Assembly: GCF_006715145.1 (NCBI RefSeq)
Contig: NZ_VFMR01000001.1
Span: forward strand, 496,001-560,000
Direction of reading: 5' to 3'
From: Microbacterium sp. SLBN-146
Lineage (GTDB): Bacteria > Actinomycetota > Actinomycetes > Actinomycetales > Microbacteriaceae
DNA: 64,000 nt
Shown: in pieces, positions 59,885 through 64,000 of the stretch
How the letters are laid out: each line of letters starts with the position of its first letter
How positions within the stretch are numbered: position 1 is the first letter of the stretch
Position numbers and translations under genes: made by a program
Notes under the pieces: model-generated
Told to the model about the DNA's origin: nothing
The model's input: only the letters and a program-made list of their open reading frames with translations
Databases searched by the model: none

Positions 59885-61332
59885 ATGACCGCTCCTGTGA
59901 ATCGGTGTGCGGCGACGATCGCCACACGCGAAACTCCGTCTGAGCCCTCCCACGCGAGCACCTCGGGTTCGTCGTCGACCGTGCCCTGTTCGGCCGCGAT
60001 CGCGAGGAGTCCGACCACGCTGCCGACACCCTGCGTCGCTGGGAATCGAGCGAGGACATCTCCGACGGTGCATGAGTGCACGTCAGAGAGCAGGTCGTTG
60101 ACGTTTCGGGCGAGCTCGTCGAAGTCGATCTCGGTCTCGCGAGCGATCGCCCGCAACTCCTCGAGGCTCGCGAGAGATGCCGTCCGCGTGACGATCTCCT
60201 CGGTGGCGGCGAATTCGGCGGGATCGTGGAGGTCGACCGCGCCGACACTTGACATGGCCACTGCCGAGAGATCGAGTTTGAGAGACGTCGGATGCCACGG
60301 ACGTGTGTGCTCGGCGGCTTCCGCCCCCGCGTGCTGAGCCTCCCGCAGAAGAGTTCTTAGCACCCGGTCGCGCTGGTAGTCCTGTGACTGCACGTAGCGT
60401 CGAAGCGCCCGGGCGAACAGCGTGATGACATCGTGGATCTCCGCGCTTCGTCCCTTGAGCGTGGTCAGGAACGAGCGCAGTGCCCGGCGCTCATCCGTGG
60501 TGAGGTCGCGAGCGAATCCGCGATCGAGGATGCGGCGGATGTCGGCCTCGAACGCGGCACCAAGTGCAGGGTCGAGCACGAGCTGGGAGAAGGCAGCGAA
60601 ACTGCGGCCCGCGTCCGAGTCGGAGATGTGGTCGATTCCGCGGAAAACTTCGTCCACGACCGATGCCTGAGAGACATCAGACTCGACGATCTTCGTCCTC
60701 AGCGACGCATTCAGCGTCTCGAACTCAGCACGCACCCGAGCGAAATCGTCCGGCACGTCCGCCGCCTGCGCCAACACATCGCGAACGCGTTCGAGCGCCC
60801 GATCCTCGTCGATCGCTGCCTCGTCGCCCGAACGCAGGCTCTCGATCCGCCGCTCGATCGACTCGATCTCTTCTTCGAGCAATGCGATTCGGGCTGACAC
60901 GTCGGGATCAGTGTCGATCGCCAGGCGACGGACTTGCGCCGCAAGGCTCGCAAGCCGAGACTCTGTCACACTCGAGCGCGGGGCGGCGCGACCCTGCAGG
61001 AAGCGGATCCCAGCGATCGCATCCGGCGAGAGCTCGAGTGTCTCGCCCCGCGCTTCCGACGACGGTCGACGCACCAGGAAGCCGGCCGATCGCCACTCCC
61101 CGCAGTACCCCCTCGCAGTCAACGGCAGCATCAACGCCTGCGCGCGGAGCCGTTCGAGGTCGGCATCGATCCGCTCGTACAGCTCCTCGGCGTTAGCTCG
61201 GCGCTCGTCTCCGCCCAGGTGGGTTGCGAGGAGACCGGCGATCACGGGTGCGCTGTCGGCTCGGAGAAGCTTCCAGGCCGCATCGCGCTCCGCAAGCTGG
61301 GCAAGCTCGAGGACCTGGGCGACTGCGGGCAC
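59881..61332 (-). CDS. jetA: JetA, Wadjet MukF-like kleisin
   Basis: 483-residue DUF3375 protein, the kleisin (MukF-like) subunit of the Wadjet SMC complex. Recognisable parts are the N-terminal winged-helix region (LAQLAERDAAWKLLRAD), YCGEWRSAGFLVRRP and LELSPDAIAGIRFLQGR typical of DUF3375, a coiled segment (ALLEEEIESIERRIESL), and a C-terminal domain ending VLAWEGSDGVSRVAIVAAHRF. The start is GTG 61332 with a weak ribosome site; no better in-frame ATG exists. First gene of the operon, about 50 bases from a tRNA-Ser fragment, so the promoter must overlap the old att junction. Confidence 0.93.
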   Translation of the reverse strand: MPAVAQVLELAQLAERDAAWKLLRADSAPVIAGLLATHLGGDERRANAEELYERIDADLERLRAQALMLPLTARGYCGEWRSAGFLVRRPSSEARGETLELSPDAIAGIRFLQGRAAPRSSVTESRLASLAAQVRRLAIDTDPDVSARIALLEEEIESIERRIESLRSGDEAAIDEDRALERVRDVLAQAADVPDDFARVRAEFETLNASLRTKIVESDVSQASVVDEVFRGIDHISDSDAGRSFAAFSQLVLDPALGAAFEADIRRILDRGFARDLTTDERRALRSFLTTLKGRSAEIHDVITLFARALRRYVQSQDYQRDRVLRTLLREAQHAGAEAAEHTRPWHPTSLKLDLSAVAMSSVGAVDLHDPAEFAATEEIVTRTASLASLEELRAIARETEIDFDELARNVNDLLSDVHSCTVGDVLARFPATQGVGSVVGLLAIAAEQGTVDDEPEVLAWEGSDGVSRVAIVAAHRFTGAVI

Positions 61333-61384
61333 GCGTCCATTCTGGACGACGACGCGGACATCAGCGCATCGAGGGCACGATCTT

Positions 61385-61411
61385 GGAGACGGAGGGATTG
61401 CACCCTCGGTC
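61385..61411 (-). repeat. Internal tRNA-Ser 3' fragment (second att remnant)
   Basis: GGAGACGGAGGGATTGCACCC followed by TCGGTC matches 61589-61615 of the intact tRNA gene apart from one deletion and one substitution. It covers acceptor stem and the whole T-arm but no CCA, so it looks like the scar of a different integration event. Confidence 0.7.
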
Positions 61412-61568
61412 GCCCAACAGCACAGCGCAAGTGGCTCGCTGCACCGACGGAGCTGCGCAGATGACGTTAATGATGTGCGTCGGGCTGCACGATCTGCGCA
61501 ACAAGGAGACCGGAGTCGACGTGGCCGAAATCGCAGACTTCGTGGCAGCAGCAGTAAGAAAAACTGCC
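61412..61568. other. 157-base sliver between two att remnants
   Basis: Holds a short open stretch on the plus strand ending GVDVAEIADFVAAAVRKTA and a TGA that touches the att repeat. It may be the tail of a gene from an older, mostly deleted insertion. I recognise no product. Confidence 0.4.
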
Positions 61569-61607
61569 TGAGCAGGAATTCTTGTGGCGGAGACGGAGGG
61601 ATTTGAA
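61569..61607 (-). repeat. Right att-like repeat overlapping the tRNA-Ser 3' end
   Basis: Partner of the repeat at 53309-53347. 23 bases lie inside the tRNA gene and 16 downstream of its CCA. Confidence 0.8.
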
Positions 61608-61676
61608 CCCTCGGTCCCCGTGAGGGGACTCCACCTTAGCAGGGTGGTGCACTAGGCCTGACTATGCGACGTCTCC
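61585..61676 (-). tRNA. tRNA-Ser (anticodon GCU)
   Basis: 92-nt class II tRNA. The 7-bp acceptor stem is GGAGACG/CGTCTCC with G discriminator and encoded CCA. The anticodon stem-loop is CCACC-CTGCTAA-GGTGG with GCT at 61638-61640 (complement), the long variable arm pairs GTCCCC/GGGGAC, and the T-arm is GAGGGTTCAAATCCCTC. It decodes AGC/AGU. Its 3' end is the integration site of the island. Confidence 0.97.
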
Positions 61677-61757
61677 AGGCATCCGGAACCCGAAGGCGCG
61701 CGGATGCACCCGGCAATCATAACCGTTCGGCGAGTCCGATCCGAACCGGAGCGGCAC

Positions 61758-63068
61758 TCACTGCTGCGGAACGGTGCACGTGACCTGCGCTGCCGTCTGG
61801 CCCGCGATGTTCGACGGGAGGTCGACCCGGGTTTCGGTGGGCGCCGGCGTCTCCGGAGCGGATGCCTCGGGGGCAGCGGAGTCGGATGGCTCGGGCGTCG
61901 CGGCATCCGTCGGCTCTGCGGCCGGCTTCGTGGCCTCACCCGTCACCTCGACGCCGTCACCCTGACTCGCGTCACCCGTCAGGTTGAGCGGCTGGTTGGC
62001 CGCCAAGGCGGCGAAGAGCACGTCGGCGGCATCCGTTACGGGGAGCACCCGATCTGCCCCGGGGCCCGAGCCGTATCGCGTCGGGTACTGCACGAAGACG
62101 ATGTCCTCGTACGGCACGTCCTTCACAGCCATCGCGATCTGCGCCATGAGCGTCGGGTTGGCGAGCGACTGGCTGAGCGTCAGCTGCCCCTGCGTCACCT
62201 GCGAGATCGCCGTCGTGGCGAGGTTGAACAGCACGGGAGGGTTCGCCAACACCCCGTCGCTCTGGAGCTTCCGCACCATCGACGACATGAACTGCTGCTG
62301 GTTCGAGATCCGGCCGAGGTCGGACCCGTCGCCGATCCCGTGACGGATGCGCAGGAACTGCAGCGCCTGCGCGCCCTCGAGCGTGTGCGCCCCCTCGGTC
62401 AGCTGAAGTCCCGTGTGCGGGTCGTTGATCTCGCCCGCGACGCAGACGTCGACGCCTCCGATGGCATCCGACATGTTGATGACGCCCGTCCAGCGGATGG
62501 ATGCCGCGAACTGGATGTCGATGCCGGTCAGTTCCTCGATCGTCTTCACGGTGCACGGCAGCCCCCCGTACATGTACGACGCGTTGAGCATCTGCGCACT
62601 CATGGCGGAGTAGTCGCCGCTGCCGTCCTCGCGCGGACACGCCGGGATCGGCACGATCATGTCACGCGGGAACGACACGACGGTCACTCGCCGGGGCTCA
62701 TCCGAGATGTGCACGAGCATGGTGACGTCGTTGCGCTCGCCCTCGGTATCCCCGTTCTGACACGCCCCCGAGAGCGCCGCGTTCGGTCCGTCGCACGAGT
62801 CGGTCCCCGTCACGAGCAGATTCACGCCACCCTCGATGGCGCCGAGCGAAGGAGGGATCACCTCGTCGGGATCGAGCACGACGGCGTTGTCGCCGACGGT
62901 CTGCGCGGCGTTCCACAGCGCGAAGGCACCGACGCCTCCCGCGCTCACCCCGACGACGGCGAGCAGGACGCCGAGGATCACGAGCACAGTGACGAGCGGA
63001 TGCCGCGAACGCAGCCGCCCGTGGCGCGCCACAGTATCGCGGCCCTGCGGCCGCACCGCCGACGACAT
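61758..63068 (-). CDS. LytR-CpsA-Psr (LCP) family cell-wall ligase 1
   Basis: 436-residue membrane-anchored protein. One N-terminal transmembrane helix (about 25-50) precedes the LCP domain, with MLVHISDEPRRVTVVSFPRDM (catalytic Arg and Asp of the pyrophosphate site), GGVDVCVAGEI and LQFLRIRHGIGDGSDLGRI. LCP enzymes move polyprenyl-linked glycopolymers onto peptidoglycan or similar acceptors outside the membrane. The C-terminus is a long Pro/Ala/Glu/Thr-rich tail that is probably a wall-spanning spacer. Its ATG overlaps the stop of LCP 2 (ATGA), so both are one unit. Confidence 0.94.
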   Translation of the reverse strand: MSSAVRPQGRDTVARHGRLRSRHPLVTVLVILGVLLAVVGVSAGGVGAFALWNAAQTVGDNAVVLDPDEVIPPSLGAIEGGVNLLVTGTDSCDGPNAALSGACQNGDTEGERNDVTMLVHISDEPRRVTVVSFPRDMIVPIPACPREDGSGDYSAMSAQMLNASYMYGGLPCTVKTIEELTGIDIQFAASIRWTGVINMSDAIGGVDVCVAGEINDPHTGLQLTEGAHTLEGAQALQFLRIRHGIGDGSDLGRISNQQQFMSSMVRKLQSDGVLANPPVLFNLATTAISQVTQGQLTLSQSLANPTLMAQIAMAVKDVPYEDIVFVQYPTRYGSGPGADRVLPVTDAADVLFAALAANQPLNLTGDASQGDGVEVTGEATKPAAEPTDAATPEPSDSAAPEASAPETPAPTETRVDLPSNIAGQTAAQVTCTVPQQ

Positions 63069-64000
63069 CAACCGCTCGTCCGGAGGTTTCCGGCGGAACA
63101 GGTCTGGTCGGCCGCCGAAGTGCCCGGAATCGAGTCCGGAAGCTGAACGACGGCTTCGTCGACGGGCGGCGCCGACTCCGTGGCATCCGGATCAGGCGCC
63201 GTCGTCTCGGTCGGAGCCGGGGACTCCGACGGGTCGACCGTCACGACGCCGCCTCCGCGGTTCGGGTCGTTCGTGACGGCGATCGGCTCGTTGGCCGCGA
63301 GCGCCGCCCACAGCTGGTCGGCCGCCGCATAGTTCGGGACGACGCGGTTGGGATCGGCGGGATCCGTGTTGACGGGATACTGCACGAACACGATCTGGTC
63401 GAACGGCACGTCCTTGACGGCGAGCCCGATCTGCGCGAGCGTCACGGGGTTCGTGAGGCTCTCGCTGAGGGTCACGTTGTCGACGGCGGTCACGGCGAGG
63501 CGATAGAGCTGACCGAAGTCGCTCAGCACCTCCTCGCTCACGAGCTTTCGGGCCAGACGCGACATGTACTGCTGCTGGTTCGAGATACGAGCGAGGTCGC
63601 TGCCGTTCTCGAGGCCGTGGCGGGTGCGGAGGAACTGCAGCGCTTCCATGCCCTGCACGTTGCGCATACCGGCGGGCCAGTCGATGCCCGTGTAGCGGTC
63701 GCGGATGCCGCCGTTGCCGATGCACACGTCGACGCCGCCGATCGCGTCGGTGATGTTGATGACGTTTCCGAAGCTGACCTTCGCCGCCATCGGGATGCTC
63801 TGCTCACTCAGCGCCGAGATGGTCTTCGCGACACACGACAGCCCGCCGTAGGACCACGCCGAGTTGATCTGCTGCTTGCTCATGGCACCGGTCGACGATC
63901 CGTCCTCGCGTGTGCAGGAGGGGATCGGAACCATGAGGTCGCGCGGGAACGACACGACCGTCACGCGTCGGGGGTTGTTCGAGATGTGCACGAGCATGTT
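63068..64000 (-). CDS. LytR-CpsA-Psr (LCP) family cell-wall ligase 2 (N-terminus outside window)
   Basis: Partial gene: at least 310 residues are visible, from MLVHISNNPRRVTVVSFPRDL to the stop. The membrane helix and the start of the LCP domain lie beyond the window end. Core motifs (VSFPRDLMVPIPS, GGVDVCIGNGG, LQFLRTRHGLENGSDLARI) match LCP 1 closely, so the pair arose by tandem duplication. The tail is again Pro/Glu/Thr-rich, ending SIPGTSAADQTCSAGN. Both probably attach wall glycopolymers, perhaps different ones. Confidence 0.93.
   Translation of the reverse strand, partial: NMLVHISNNPRRVTVVSFPRDLMVPIPSCTREDGSSTGAMSKQQINSAWSYGGLSCVAKTISALSEQSIPMAAKVSFGNVINITDAIGGVDVCIGNGGIRDRYTGIDWPAGMRNVQGMEALQFLRTRHGLENGSDLARISNQQQYMSRLARKLVSEEVLSDFGQLYRLAVTAVDNVTLSESLTNPVTLAQIGLAVKDVPFDQIVFVQYPVNTDPADPNRVVPNYAAADQLWAALAANEPIAVTNDPNRGGGVVTVDPSESPAPTETTAPDPDATESAPPVDEAVVQLPDSIPGTSAADQTCSAGNLRTSG

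Larger units (their letters stand above)
53309..61607. mobile_element. tRNA-Ser genomic island carrying Wadjet and a PIN/HTH pair
   Basis: About 8.3 kb bounded by a 39-bp imperfect direct repeat (3 mismatches) derived from the tRNA-Ser 3' end. The intact tRNA gene is at the right end and the displaced 3' fragment is at the left, the normal arrangement for site-specific integration into a tRNA gene. Contents on the minus strand: jetA, jetB, jetC, jetD, an HTH gene and a PIN gene. There is no integrase or transposase, so it is either decayed or mobilised by another element. Confidence 0.75.

Noticed and set aside
53309..61607. Prophage
   Set aside because: No integrase, capsid, portal, terminase or lysis gene is visible; the content is defence genes only.

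Overview
The window reads as chromosomal DNA of a high-GC actinobacterium, most likely a Microbacterium or another Microbacteriaceae. The signs are strong GC bias at third codon positions, frequent GTG starts with ATGA/GTGA stop-start overlaps, LytR-CpsA-Psr cell-wall ligases, VaFE and ice-binding-type surface proteins with LAxSG-like C-terminal anchors, and very frequent GGATGCC/GGCATCC words. The genus is inferred; there is no rRNA in the window.

Region 1 (1-7.5 kb) is envelope-related: a NarL/DesR-type two-component pair next to a MacB-like ABC exporter (ATPase plus FtsX permease), a secreted DUF3494 (ice-binding type) adhesin, a small YchJ-like NTF2 protein bracketed by two copies of a 61-bp dispersed element, and a VaFE-repeat surface protein with two almost identical 336-bp tandem units.

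Region 2 (7.5-31 kb) is a large catabolic island. It holds a ThiXYZ-type ABC importer (THI5-like binding protein), two TenA-type aminohydrolases, two ATZ/TRZ-type deaminases, an M20 peptidase-like deformylase candidate, a RutA-like pyrimidine oxygenase, three other luciferase-like monooxygenases with a flavin reductase, a GMC oxidoreductase, an aldehyde dehydrogenase, an amidase, a PLP aminotransferase, a NicX/M29-like metalloenzyme, an ACMSD-type amidohydrolase and two paralogous GntR/FCD regulators. An AGATCTCA / TGAGATCT motif sits in front of six main transcription units. My reading is a dedicated route for import, deamination, side-chain oxidation and ring opening of the thiamine pyrimidine moiety (HMP, its aminomethyl/formyl breakdown products, or an analogue). 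This is inference from gene content.

Region 3 (31-53 kb) is mixed: FMN reductase, D,D-carboxypeptidase lipoprotein, a GntR regulator diverging from a hydrolase-NTF2 fusion across two TGCAATAT palindromes, an OmpR-type two-component system, DyP peroxidase, DUF1275 membrane protein, oxalate-decarboxylase-like bicupin translationally coupled to an MFS exporter, PucR, LAL/LuxR, TetR and XRE regulators, DsbA and peroxiredoxin, a chloroperoxidase-like hydrolase, and a LacI-controlled pair (DapA-like aldolase and a NRAMP-fold transporter lacking the usual DPGN motif).

Region 4 (53.3-61.6 kb) is a genomic island inserted at the 3' end of a tRNA-Ser(GCU) gene and bounded by a 39-bp direct repeat. It carries a complete type I Wadjet defence operon (jetABCD) and a PIN/HTH toxin-antitoxin-like pair, with no integrase. 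A third tRNA-Ser fragment just upstream of jetA points to more than one insertion event. Region 5 (61.7-64 kb) has two tandem LCP-family genes, the second cut by the window end.

Four copies of a 61-bp element with conserved inverted ends (GCCGAGAAGAC ... GTCTTCTCGGC) are scattered between genes, all in the same orientation and exactly the same length.
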